From positions 682,001 to 746,000 of the forward strand of contig JAJHTX010000003.1 of NCBI GenBank assembly GCA_032164295.1: a stretch of DNA of 64,000 bases. Direction: 5' to 3'. Under the pieces are notes generated by a model. The model was not told the origin of the DNA, searched no databases, and saw only the letters and a program-made list of their open reading frames with translations. The DNA is from Inonotus obliquus. Lineage: Eukaryota > Basidiomycota > Agaricomycetes > Hymenochaetales > Hymenochaetaceae. The first letter of the stretch is position 1, and each line of letters opens with the position of its first letter. A program made the position numbers and the translations under genes. Below are positions 32,576-44,341 of the stretch, one piece after another.

Positions 32576-34943
32576 TCACGTCATTCCAAGTGCAGATAAT
32601 GCGTGATCATCCCATTCGTCGTCCGACCAGTTATTCATCAATGCGATATCATATTGTTTATGATGAGTTCGTTCCATATCGGCGAGGATCTTGTAGACTA
32701 TGTTCGCCGTATCCATTCTCCTGGATAGACTTAATGCGGAGAACTGCAAATCTAAGCTTTCCGTAATAGCTAAACGATCAGAGAGAGAATTCGGGAGCTC
32801 GATGGGAGAATGTAGGAATTGTTTGAACGTGAAAGGCAGAACGCCGAGGAGAAATTCATGCATCACGAAATCGTCCTCATCAGATTCGTCAGGATGCTGA
32901 GTGCGGCAATAGAACATGCGCTGACCGATACGAAACACCACCTCGTTGTGATTCTGGGATAGGAATACGACGGGTATTATGTCACCTAACGCATGCAATC
33001 GATTCCGTACACTACTCTCCGCCGTCACTTCCATGAAATCCGCGTCCAGAGGACCCCATCTTGATAGCGGCGTGAGCCAATTCCAAACGCTTTCATGATT
33101 GAGCCAATCATTCGACCAGCCATACAGCGAGAGTATTTCGAGGTTCGGCTCCAACCACTTCGAAATCGTGCGAATGACAGTGTCATCGGCAGGGCGGAAA
33201 GACTTGCGCTGTTTTCGAATGTCGTAGAAGGGAGGAAGAACCAACGGGATTGGCAGCTAGGTATCAACTCAGTCCCATGCCTTGCAGGAAAGAAGAACGA
33301 AGGAAACTACACACGCTCCAGCGACTCTTCAGGCCAGTGCTGAGAAAGGCGTCATCACTCAGCTGAGTATGAATGCTTTGCGGAGTTAAAACCGGTTCCG
33401 GCAAGACACACCCGACGCGCACATCCCCATGGAAAGTGCCGACGATCAATATGCCTGCACCATCGTCGAAATCGACGACAGACAACATTTGCAACAATGG
33501 TAGGCCGTCTCTCGAAATCGTGATGTAATCTCCATCCACTTCTAGTGGACCTGCTGACCCAGAGTCGTTACGGATTCGCAAAGAAGCGCAAAGGAGATAT
33601 GGGTTCCACCACGCGCACTGTTGCGAAGACGTAACGCAGAAAATGGTTTTCTCCAGTATACCGGTACGAAGGAGGCTGAGACATCTATATGTGGGCATAT
33701 TCGGCGGCTGCTTGATACTAGACTCTTCCATGGTGCAGGCCTCCTCTCCCCTCTCCCCTTCCCCTTCTCCGAGTTTTATAGTGGCCTGAAGGAGATCAGA
33801 ATCAACCGTCTGGTATAGAAAGCGAATCACAGTCAGCTCTGGTTTCGTATGCGACCCAGACGATACGCCATCCAAGAACCATCCATCGGTGACTGCTCCT
33901 GCGATGACTGGTCCCGCGAAGTGTAGTGCTCGTATGTGCCTTGGATTAGCACTATATGTGCTGAAGACGTGAACTACTGAGTAGTGCAAAGTGACTATAT
34001 AGCCGTCTTTCATAGTGATTGCTTTGCACGCCTCCTATGAGGATCGTAAGAATGGTGTGTTCCGGAGACTGGCAATTGAAAGCTTACAACAGGGAGTGGG
34101 TAGTTGTTCGAGGAAGGATCGTGCGGCACGCGCAAGCAACTTACATCTCTTGTCTTCCAGTTCCAGATGTACGGGTATGTGTCATCTCCATTGCGAACCG
34201 CGAAAGCGACTAGATCGCCCCGGAAATACTGCACATGCGAGGCGCCAGGCAATCTTGCTAGCTCTTGAAGGCTAGCATTGTGTTGTGACTGATACAAGCC
34301 AAAGACCAGGATATATGGACGCCTAGGCGGCAGTAGATAAGTTAGTTAACATCATGGAGAGGGAGAAGCTTACGTTGTTCCTACAGTTATAGCACACCTG
34401 GCTTCCGTTGAGCAATCAATTTGTCCATCCATCACTGGCGCATCGAGAAACACCTTCGCAGCGCATCGTATCTCGGCAGTGGAGAGCATATCCCACAATG
34501 ACAATTCACTGAGATCATCATTCGCTGCGGCAACCAGACACCAGCGACTGAGAATAATCTTCAGCCACGTCACGCGAAGCCCGTCGCGAATGTCGACCTT
34601 GCGTACGGATAGAGGGATATCCTGCGTCTTCAACCGCCGATCGAGTAGAACAGAATGTTTCACCCAGGACTCGATATCGCGAGCATCGACTACTTCTATG
34701 TCCTGAAGATTTCTTGGGAATCGCAATGAGCGCGCTTGAACGTGTCTGGAAAACAGAAGTACCCATAGTCGTTTGTCGCTAGATATTCCGGCAGAAAGAG
34801 AAGAACATGTCTATTTGTAAAATTGGAAAAGTTGCTTGAGAACATATCCCGATGCGTACCTGTCGAAGGCTCGCCACATCCCGTAAATGAAGGTCAGACC
34901 AAATCATCGACTGTATATCAAAGGGAAGTGAAAGCAAGCCCAT
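32576..34943 (-). CDS. F-box protein
   Basis: Substrate-adaptor type F-box protein of SCF ubiquitin ligases. Five exons on the minus strand join in frame to 699 residues: 34943-34860, 34810-34374, 34322-34145, 34034-33315 and 33256-32576, introns 49-110 nt with GT-AG ends. The first exon carries the F-box start MGLLSLPFDIQSMIWSDLHLRD followed by VASLRQTCSSLSA, and the first helix boundary coincides with an intron as is common in these fungal genes. The following 600 residues have beta-propeller-like strands (YIWNWKTRD, ILIVGTFHGDVRVG, YITISRDG) but no clear WD or LRR signature. A C-terminal acidic segment (WSDDEWDDHALSALG) ends the protein. The substrate is unknown. It sits between array units D and E and looks intact. 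Confidence 0.75.
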
Positions 34944-35084
34944 CTGAAGTGCAACCCTTGAAACACAATATGTAGGATGGCACCAAATAGGTCGGAAGAG
35001 AGAAGACGATGGTGAAGTTTCCCACGGAGAAGTTTCGGAATGACTCGTTACCCGCGGCCCCCAAGAGGAGAGATGGACGGTGGA

Positions 35085-35426
35085 CACTCTCGAATACGCC
35101 GCTGTATTAGCGTAATAAGTGTACCGATGATAGTTGTACTGGACGCCGCCGTTATGCACTGCTCAAACGGCTCTGTCTGGATCGCTTTCGTCGCTTTTGT
35201 CTAGCTCTCTCCGGTGTCTCACATTCATTCCTCTATGAGGAAGAGACTACAGTTGGTCGATCCAGAACTTTTCCATGATATGCGTTCGACTTCGAGTCAG
35301 CTAGGTGGGAGTGAGTCGGTGGGCAGTGGTCATAAGGATCCGAGGTCAACTGAGATGGATGATGGATAGCAGTTAGGAAGGGATATGAGGTATGAGGTTG
35401 ACTATTCGTTGTGCGTCCTTGGTTGT
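35085..35426. repeat. Intergenic with third copy of the array-shoulder repeat
   Basis: About 35270-35380 matches the ggtgggcagtggtca...gatccgaggtcaactgagatggatg block of 15470-15540 and 27200-27290. Otherwise no gene is recognised between the F-box gene and the WD40 pseudogene. Confidence 0.45.
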
Positions 35427-36660
35427 TTATTCGACAATTACAATAATGCAACTTTGATGCGTACGCCAACATACATACAACATAGTCGAGTCTGCCCACT
35501 CTACGCCGAGGATCTTCGCCCGATCCTTCCCATTGAAGAGCTTCCTCCACTCAGAGTTCAAGATGCGTTCGTTGCGTTCTTCCTTGGTGATCTTACTATC
35601 CTGAGTCGTGTCGCATGTGCAATCCCTAGCCCTATCTAGAGGGACCCACAAGAGGAGATCACCGTCCAATGTACGAATCCATCCGTCGTCCACGATGTAC
35701 AACGTATTGGCAGAGAGTAGGAGCGACCGCACGCTTCGCGATATTCCTCCAGGCCACCAGCTCGGTATGGATACGAAATACTTACTGCATTGCTGTATCC
35801 CAGCGGCTTTCCCCTTGAGGTACAACGCCGACTAATGCGCCGTTATCTCCGTCCCACATTCCTTTTCCATTGCGTACGCTCGATGTGGTCCTACTTCCAT
35901 CTCGAGAATATCCAAACCTAATCTTTTTGATCTTCGAAGGACACTCCAATTGGTTTGCCAGTTTGTGCATCCCATATTCGCACGTTCCATCTCGAGATCC
36001 TGAAAGGATCTTGCCTCCACCTGAAGAGCATGTAACAGCAGGGACCGATTTACCGTGACTAACGAGCGGATTGCCAATCAATCTGCTGTGTTTGCATCCC
36101 AGATGCGCGACGTGTAGCCTTCAGATCTGGTTACCATTCTCTTTCCGTCCGGTGCCTGATGTCTGAACGACTCGACGATGGCGTCACCGCTGCGCTTCCG
36201 TCTCAAAGGAGACTCTGAGTCGTATGGGCCATTGCCGCGCATCGCATCCATCTGGAATTCATCTATCATAAGATCCAGAGACGAGTCCACTTCCATCACG
36301 AGAGACTGCAACAGACCAGACGTAGGAGGACTGTCCGCTGAGATATCCGTGATTGAGCACCCTCGTTCGTCCGTCCCAGATATTCAGCGTGCCCCTGTGT
36401 CTGGAGACAATCCTACTGCCGTCCGTGGAGCATGCCAAAGACCAAGTATCATCTTCGCATTTCTTTAGTTGCTGGACTTTCGAACACAATCTCGGGACGA
36501 CTCGAAACGTTGCGCAGGAGACGACGAAACGAAACAACGCCAATGTCGATACGTATATGCGCGGTGTGCTGGGTTCGATTGCAGCGGGTATACTCGAGAT
36601 AAAGGCATGGCGGGCACGACATCGTCATGAGAACGATAATCTGGTGATGACATTTCCGCT
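35427..36660 (-). pseudogene. WD40-repeat protein, disrupted
   Basis: Minus strand encodes consecutive WD40 repeats in shifting frames: WSLACSTDGSRIVSRH..LNIWDGRT, WSVAVSRDGSGLVSGSYDR (then a stop), FRHQAPDGKRMVTRSEGYTSR ending IWDANT, PAVTCSSGGGKILSGSRDG, IRFGYSRDGSRTTSSV..GMWDGDNG, and a C-terminal cap DDGWIRTLDGDLLLWVPLDR typical of fungal WD40 proteins. Frame changes and stops occur between nearly every repeat, and normal introns cannot repair them all (SYDR is followed directly by TGA). Short antisense WD40 relics in every array unit look like pieces of the same kind of gene. No N-terminal NACHT or effector domain is visible. Confidence 0.6.
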
Positions 36661-36899
36661 AGACGATCCTGATCCTGCTTCCGTCTGGCAGTCCTTGAAT
36701 AGACATTCAGTGTGCTATTCTCGTGCCTAACAGCAACACAATCCGAAGTCGGTTGACCGTTTTCTGCACGCCTCTGCCGAATAGCTATTCTCTACTATCA
36801 TTTTCCCGGAGGCTCTAGGAATAGAAATTGATCATGAAGATTCCGCTCAATCCCGATCAAGGTACTCATCATAGATAATAACCGCCGCGGATGCTATAC

Positions 36900-37848
36900 C
36901 GCGAACTTAGTCGGTATGAAACGTTGTTCAAGTTCAATGGCGCTGGACAGATCATCCTACACGACGCGAATAGGTTTGCCATCCGATGAGGATGCGACCT
37001 AAATCAAGATCCGCATCGTCCGCAATGTCTATTTTCCAACTGTCCGACTGGTTATCTCTTCTTGACACCGAGTGTACGACCGTATTGCCGTATACGCCTG
37101 TCGTGTACCCGTAACTCACTGGGAATAAAGAACATGGTGTGGTGAAGTAAGGCCTATAAAACACAACGAATCTTATCTTTATGCCCATATGCGTACGCTG
37201 CGGACCCTACAAATTGAACAGAAGGACCTTCGCTGATATAGTAGATCACCAGCATGGCGCCACACTCGATGATTGTTGTTTCAACACTCGTACCAAACAA
37301 TCTGGACTTTTTCGCGTTGGATCTTGACGTATTAGTTTGGTGATCTACTCAATGACCGCTATCGGGCAGCCCGTGACAATTCCTTTCTCGCACACGATAT
37401 ACATTTGTTCCCGTAGTCCGTTCCACCTCAGTCTCTTACCCGCAACTGAGGTGAGCCCTTCCGCATATGTACACGCACACTATTCTCGTTTTCTCTGTGG
37501 AATTCTTAACAGGTACCGTACATGAAATATAGAGTCTCTTACCCGCAACTGAGCATTCTTGACAGTTCGCAGCTAATGCGAGGGGGGTAGCTACCATGGC
37601 CGTAATATCACCATCTCAAAACATGCGATGCACTCATATATCTTCCAGATTTGGATAATCACCGTCGCAGGTCCATGGCGCATTCGAGCAGCAGGCTCGC
37701 ATTACCTTGTTATCATCAATGTCAGTCAAAATATATTTCTATACGCCGTGGAGCTCACTAGTCACTTTCTTCAGACTCCCTCCAGTTCTCTCACTATCGT
37801 CGTTCTGAAGGTGCGCGATCAGCAGCCTTGTGATTACAATTCAGCGAC
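36900..37848. repeat. Array intergenic unit E
   Basis: WD40 relic (36950-37060), hAT-end-like block (37080-37210, tgcgtacgctgcggaccctac), a partly unique middle with the sequence gtctcttacccgcaactga occurring twice (about 37431 and 37533), then the promoter block. The small-gene fragment is absent. Confidence 0.55.
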
Positions 37849-39320
37849 ATGGCACTTTCGGGCACTATTTCTGCATCACAGCTAGATAGCACGGTGAGTA
37901 TTGTTGACAGTTTCCAGTCATGATCATACCTCAACCTCAAGTCCAGTTTGGATGTTTGTTCATTGCAGTCATGTATGTCATGAATATTCCACGTCGCGAC
38001 AGTCGCCCCTAATTAACCGCACATCTTGTAGCTTCACTTCGGCGTAGGTCACGAATCTTTGTGTCGAGATTCACCTGTACTGACTTCCTTCCAGCTTATG
38101 GGGAATTGGCTGCATCCAGTTGTATCTATACTACGAAGTATGTCCAATAAGGTCTCAGAGACATTACACGATGGTTATGACACTCTTGTGAATAGAAATT
38201 TTGGAAGAGTGAACGGACCTGGTTCAAGGCGTACCTTTTTCTGATATGGGTACTTGACACGGTGCAGCAGGTCCTTCTATCGCACTCCAGTTATGTGATC
38301 TTTGTGCGGGGGATTGGTGATAATAGGTTGATAGATCTCATTTCAAAGTGAGCACTTATTCAGAAAAAGTTTGGATACTGACAAATTCTTTCCAGAACTG
38401 TATTAGGCAACTCGATTATCATACCCATCATCGATGCAATGGTGCAAATCATTTTCGTCCGTCACGCTTGGTACGGTGAGAATCCAATGTCATTTTCTAG
38501 CATAGATTGACTTATATTAGTTTCAGTCAGCAACAAAAATATCATTTTGACTGGACTTCTGCTCCTCGCCGTCTCGGGACAGTTTGCGGTCGGTTTAGTC
38601 TATAGTATCAAGATATCAGGGTTGACCGGGTTGTCCCAGCTACACAGCTTAACCCATGTGGAGCTTGCACTAAGCTGCACGGTGGCATTCACAGATACGG
38701 TTATTGCATTCACACTGACGTTCCTGCTCTGGAAGAGTCGTTCTGGAATGAAGCGGACGGACTCTATCATAAAGAGGATTGTCACGTACACAGTCGGCTC
38801 TAGCATGGTGATTACACTATGGGCACTCGTGGCGCTGCTCGGAGTCATCGTAGCACCAAATTCCTTTGTTTACCTCCTGCCGGATTTTATTGTCCTTAAA
38901 CGTGAGTTCGTTCTTTCACTTCCGAGAGGATTGTTGCAGAATCGCTGATATCTTCTCCCCAGTATATGTCAACTGCGTACTTGCTTCGTTCGTCATGGAT
39001 GAGTTACTTTATCATACAAGTATCTGACATACGCTTCTAGCCTAAACTCTCGACCAAGTCTTCGCGGATCCCTAAGCACGGCAGCAGGTCAATTGAGCAT
39101 TCGTCTCGAAAACCTCCCATCCACTTCGGCTGGAAGCTCAAACTTTGCGTCTGACGCATCGCGTATAGTATATATCCTCTCTTCGTCAGACCACCCAAAT
39201 ATCTCACAGCAATTGCGTTAAGGTTCCCACACATAGGCATGTCGAATGCCATTCTAGCATTGATGTCCAAGACGGAAGTGATAGAGGACAAATTTGGGGC
39301 GACTCCTCCACGTCGGTGTA
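37849..39320 (+). CDS. DUF6534-type membrane protein, copy E
   Basis: Ten-exon copy: start MALSGTISASQLDST, microexon 38032-38043, KFWKSERTWFKAYLFLIWVL, FVRGIGDNRLIDLIS, QIIFVRHAWY, a long exon with VGLVYSIKISGLTGLSQLHS and FTDTVIAFTLTFLLWKSRSGMKRTDS, LYVNCVLAS, LNSRPSLRGSLSTAAGQ and a tail ending GQIWGDSSTSV at 39318-39320. Open after splicing. The intron before the long exon starts one base differently (tac g|gtgag), changing Ile to Val at the junction. Likely functional. Confidence 0.8.
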
Positions 39321-40829
39321 GACCCAGTCTATATCAACCAGCAACTCTACAGAAGCTTCTCCGAAATCGAACTTGATCAATGACTTGGTCGGTTAACTCA
39401 GACTGATGAATCCCGCATAGCTCGTTACTTCATCTCCCTGTGCTATTATTATGTATGTGCTTGCATTAGGTTAGCGGCTTCGGAGTCGAAACTATGTCTA
39501 TTCTCTATAAAGCGCTATGTATGTGCGTAAACTAGTAAAAGCTGCGCAGCAGGATCCCCAGAAATAAGTCCGCCAGGTGGGCTGAATTTACACCCGGGAG
39601 CAGACAGAAGCTGTCTTTGCGCGGGAGATACAATCATCATTGTATTCACTGCCCGTCTTTCATTCCCTCGACTCTTCTGGTTCTCGAGAATCACCCTCGT
39701 ACGCACTGCCGTAGTTCGAGAAGCAGCAGTCCTGACTTTCTGAAGACCGGTTTACATCTCCTTCCGAGTCCCCACACCCAACATGTATCGGCTTGCTCGA
39801 CTCACCTATGTGCGAGCTCCCTCTGAGTCCCTGATGCAGAATACCTCAGCGCTCGCAACAGTGTAACCGGATGCATGAGTCTTTCATGGCATTCTTTGAC
39901 ATTCTTGTCCAAGGCCACATGGGCACTTGGTCCCCGTTTGCTCGTGCAGCTTCGGAAATCAATGGGCCGCGAGGACTACGGTCCCGAACTTGGGGTAGCG
40001 TGGTGTGCTATAGCATCGGCCTACAACATGAGAACTTCTTTGGTGGGTGAAACTCAAACCAGGAATTCTATCGACTGGTCTTATACATTTCCACAAAGGG
40101 AAGGAATCCTAGCCACGGCACTTGACCAATACATAGTACTATATAAAGCCGCCGTCTTAATCGTGTTTGGTATGTGCGAATTATGAGCCTGGAAGTGTGA
40201 TCGAAAACTGGGCTGCGGCAGAAGCACTTATAAATAGTAATTGAAAGTTGCCACGCAGTGCCTCTCAATAGTGCACAGACAAGAGATGAAGAATTCACTT
40301 ACTTTGTGATTGATTAATAGACAGATACATTATGAGGCCTACCCTTGCTGACTTCCCGTACACATCTGGTGGTCAACCCCGCTGATATGGGGGAGGCGCT
40401 TAACGAAAACTTCACGGCATCTGCCACCCCTCGTGCTCCGAGCAGAAAGGCTGTCAAATAGAGAAGTGATTGTATACTTCCGTTCAGTCAAAGAGGAGGG
40501 ATTTCTGGTGACCATATCATTTGAGGCGGAGGTGAGGTGAAGTGCTTAGGCGGCAACGGGACCATGATTGCTGACCTCATCGGAAAGTACCGAGTGGATC
40601 GTTCCAAGCCGGGCACTGCCGTCTCTGCTTCCATCCTGCCGTTATTGCAGCCGCACAGCTCATAGCTTTGTAATCTATCGGCATGGTGGTATGTCACAGT
40701 CAGTGACAAAGCCAGCTTTGCGGGAACAGCGTGACATCCGCACTGTACTGCTACCTTAGTCGAGATGTTCGACGACGCGCACATCATGATCTCCCATCTC
40801 CATCTCCCATGCCCGCATACAGAAAGTCC
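39321..40829. repeat. Downstream repeat, type 2 (after copy E) and spacer
   Basis: 39450-40070 carries the type 2 blocks (aagtccgccaggtgggctg, acaatcatcattgtattcactgcc, gaggactacgg.cccgaact). 40190-40829 is spacer with a minus-strand open frame at 40488-40787 that has no recognised domain. Confidence 0.45.
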
Positions 40830-41782
40830 GATGGATCATGTTAGTGATCGCGACACAATGGTTTGGCCATCTGGTGAGGATGCGACTCGGCAACGTCTAC
40901 TTATCCGATTCGATATTTCTTTTTGACACCGAGCATACCACCGTATTGCCGTATACACCTATTGGGAATGCAGAATGTGGTGTCGTAAAGTACGACCTAT
41001 ATACCGCAATGATCTTTATCTTTATACCCGTATACGTACGCTGCAACTTGATGAGAAGGACCTTCGCTGATATAGTAGATCACCAGCATGGCACTACATC
41101 ATGATTGAATGTCATACAACTCGATCTGAAATGGATCTCAGCTAATACGAGGAACAGCTAACATTATTTCACTGCGATGCGATCATACGTCTCCCGGAGT
41201 TGGATAACTTCAATGTCAGAAAGCCATGATACATACTGCCAGAAGGCAACTAGTACTGTCACGACTAATTATACCTTAGATTCACCGAATCACTGCACAG
41301 GACACATCCCATATCCGTATCATTCGCGCCGCCTTTAGACATGGATGACTCTGAAAAGCATGGGTAAGAAACAACCTATTCCCCCAAAATGAAGATAATT
41401 GATAGCTTACTTGGCTTACCAGCTAGTGCCGACCAGCCAACGCTAGACGTGATTCACACTCTCCGGTAACCTCATATTTGTTCATTCGAAACGTCTCAAG
41501 AAAGCTCATCAGACCCGGCACGATTGCGGAGCAGAATCAAAGATCGGGGACCTTGCATGGTGAACATGCCGATTTCTCACCGATATGAGGTTTGAAGATA
41601 ACTCTACTTCTTCCGGAGTTTACCAGAGAAGCCGCATATAATCCATACTGTAATATCGACGGCAGTCAAATTGCTTATCTATACGTCGAATCTTACCAGT
41701 TACCTTAGATACCCTCCAGTTCTCTCACTATCGTCGTTCTGAAGGTGCACGATCAGCAGCCTTGTGATTACAATTCAGCGAC
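40830..41782. repeat. Array intergenic unit F
   Basis: WD40 relic and hAT-end-like block (40930-41045, cccgtatacgtacgctgc), then about 400 bp partly unique, then from about 41640 the promoter block, which over the last about 90 bp before the ATG is almost identical to that of copy E. Confidence 0.55.
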
Positions 41783-43255
41783 ATGGCACTTTCGGGCACT
41801 ATTTCTGCATCACAACTAGATAGCACGGTGAGTATTGTTGACAGTTTCCAGTCATGATCATACCTCAACCTCAAGTCCAGTTTGGATGTTTGTTCACTGC
41901 AGTCATGTATGTCACCCATATTCCACGTCGCGACAGTCGCCCCTAATTAACCACACATCTTGTAGCTTCTCTTCGGCGTTGGTCACTAATCTTTGTGTCG
42001 AGATTTACCTGTTCTGACTTCCTTCCAGCTTATGGGGAATCGGCTGCCTCCAGTTGTATCTATACTACGAGGTATGTCCAATAAGGTCTCGGGGACGTTG
42101 CATGAAGATTATGACACTTTTGTGGATAGAAATATTGGAAGAGTGACCGGACCTGGTTGAAGGCGTATCTCTTTCTGATATGAGTACTTGACACAGTACA
42201 GCAGGTTCTTCTCTCGCATTCTAGCAACGTGTACTTTGTGAGGGGAATCGGAGATCAGATGTTGTTGACTCTCTTTCCAAGGCGAGCACTTCTTCAGATC
42301 AAGTATGAATACTGTCAAATTATCTGTAGAACTGCATCGTCTAATGCCATCTTCTCACCCATCGTCGATGCAATGGTACAGATCATTTTCGTCCGTCGCG
42401 CTTGGTACAGTGAGTACCAGAAGCTATTTCAATCTCCCTAAAATTGAATAACTAACATTATTTCAGTCAGCAACAAAAATGGCATTCTGACTGGATTTCT
42501 GTGCCTTGCCGTCTTGGGTCAATTCGCAGTCAATATGGCCTATTTTATCAAGATATACGGGTTGACCGAATTTGCGCAGCTATCCGGAATCGTCCACCTG
42601 GAGCTTGCATTAAACTGCACGACGGCATTCACAGATGCAATTCTTGCATTCACGATAATTTTTCTGCTCTGGAAGAGTCGTTCTGGAATAAAGCGGACGG
42701 ACTCTGTCATAAATAGACTCATCATGTACACAGTCGGTTCTGGCCTGATGACTGCGCTATGGACACTCGTGGCGCTAATCGGAGGCATCATAGCACCTAA
42801 TTCCTTCGTGTACCTGCTGGCTGACATTGTTATTCCTAAACGTGAGCTCTTTATTTAATGTCTGGAAAATTAATCACTGACATTGTTCTCCAGTATATCT
42901 CAACTGCGTGCTTGCTTCGTTCGTCATTGACGTATTGCTTGCTCATACAATGATCTGACATGCACTTATAGCCTAAACGCTCGCTCAAGTCTTCGCGGAG
43001 CCCTGAGCAAGGGAGCAGGCGGATTGAGTATTCGTCTAGAAAATCTCCCATCCGCGTCAGCTGGAAGCTCGAACTTTGTGTCTGACGCCTCGAACAAGGT
43101 ATATCCTCTCCTCATCGACACGCCCATAGATCTCACAGTCGTTGGTGCAGGTTTCGACACATGGGCGGGCTGAATTCCATTCTAGCATTGATGTCGAAGG
43201 CGGAAGCGATAAACGACAGGCTTGGAGCGACTCGTCCATGGCGGTGTGGACCTAA
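41783..43255 (+). pseudogene. DUF6534-type membrane protein, copy F, disabled
   Basis: Same ten-exon plan (start MALSGTISASQLDST, microexon 41966-41977, long exon with FTDAILAFTIIFLLWKSRSG, LNARSSLRGALSKGAGG). Three changes disable or alter it. In exon 5, TTTCTGATA is followed by TGA (42181-42183) where the other copies have TGG. The exon 5 donor is GCGAGC in place of GTGAGC. The usual stop after DSSMAV is TGG, extending the protein by Trp-Thr before TAA. A truncated product of about 70 residues would result. The start region is nearly identical to copy E. Confidence 0.8.
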
Positions 43256-44341
43256 GGACGACACCTCGTCTATGTCTACCCTCAACTTGACAGAAGGTTC
43301 TCTGAAATCGATAATTAAGACTTGAGCAATGACTTGATCGGTTGAGTTTAGATTGATGAATCCGGCATCTCTGATTACTTCATCTCCTTGTGCTATTGTT
43401 ATGTATGTGCTTGAATTAGATTAGCGGATTCGGAGTGGAAACTATGCGTCTATTTTCTATAAAGCACTATAGATCGTACGTGCGTAAACTAGTAAATGGT
43501 GCAAGAGCTCCAGAATCAGAAATAAGTCCGCCAGGTGGGCTGGATTTACACCGGCAGCAGAGAAATAACCGCAGCGACGGTCACTGCGTGGTAGATACAA
43601 TCATCATTGTATTCACTGCCCAATATTCAGTCCATCGACTCTCCTGCTTCTCGAGATGTAGATATAATCACCCTCGTACGCACTGCCGTCATTCGAGAAG
43701 CAGTAGCAGTCTTGAATTTCTGAAGAGCGGTCTACATCCTCCTCCTCGTCCCTATGTCCATCATACATCGGCATGCTCGCCCACCTATGTAGGTTCTCCG
43801 TCTTCCGCCCTGATGCAGTCTTGTCCAAGACCACATGAGTATTTGGTCCGTTTGCTCGTGCGGCTTCGGAGATCAAGTGCAAATGGGAGCGAGGACTACG
43901 GCCCCGAACTTGAGGTAACGTGGGATGATGAAGTTTCACCCTATAATACTGGAGCTTGTTTAGTGGATGCGACCTAAACCCGGAATTCTATCGACTGGAG
44001 TACGGAGCAGGGTGGTAAACACCTCAAAAGGAACGAATATAGGGACTCAGCCATTATGTAACATTACATACGCCGATCGTGAGATAATCGCATTTGTAAT
44101 TGCGGGTTACATGAGCCCAAAGTACCTGGTGGGTCAACGGCAAAGTCCGACTAGACATCATAGCGCAGCGTCGAATAAGTACAGGTGCCGTCCGCTCCAT
44201 AACCATCGGATAGTATCAAAACTAGATATAGTTAAGTGTTTATCGGTCGTAATATTACTGGGCGTACGTACGGATTGCAAAATTTGATCGAATTACAGTG
44301 AGCTGCCAGCATGTCAACGGACATGTCGTAAACAGCAGAGT
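43256..44341. repeat. Downstream repeat, type 2 (after copy F)
   Basis: Fourth type 2 copy, ending at about 44340 with the block shared with 31740-31800. The minus strand stays open at 43613-43939, but no domain is recognised. This is the right edge of the array. Confidence 0.5.

Noticed and set aside
15630..43255. The repeat array as a CRISPR-like or satellite array
   Set aside because: Units are kilobases long, contain spliced genes and have no short regular repeats with spacers; segmental gene duplication explains them.
43613..43939. Minus-strand frame in the type 2 repeat as a gene
   Set aside because: The equivalent region is not open in the other three copies, and no domain is recognised.
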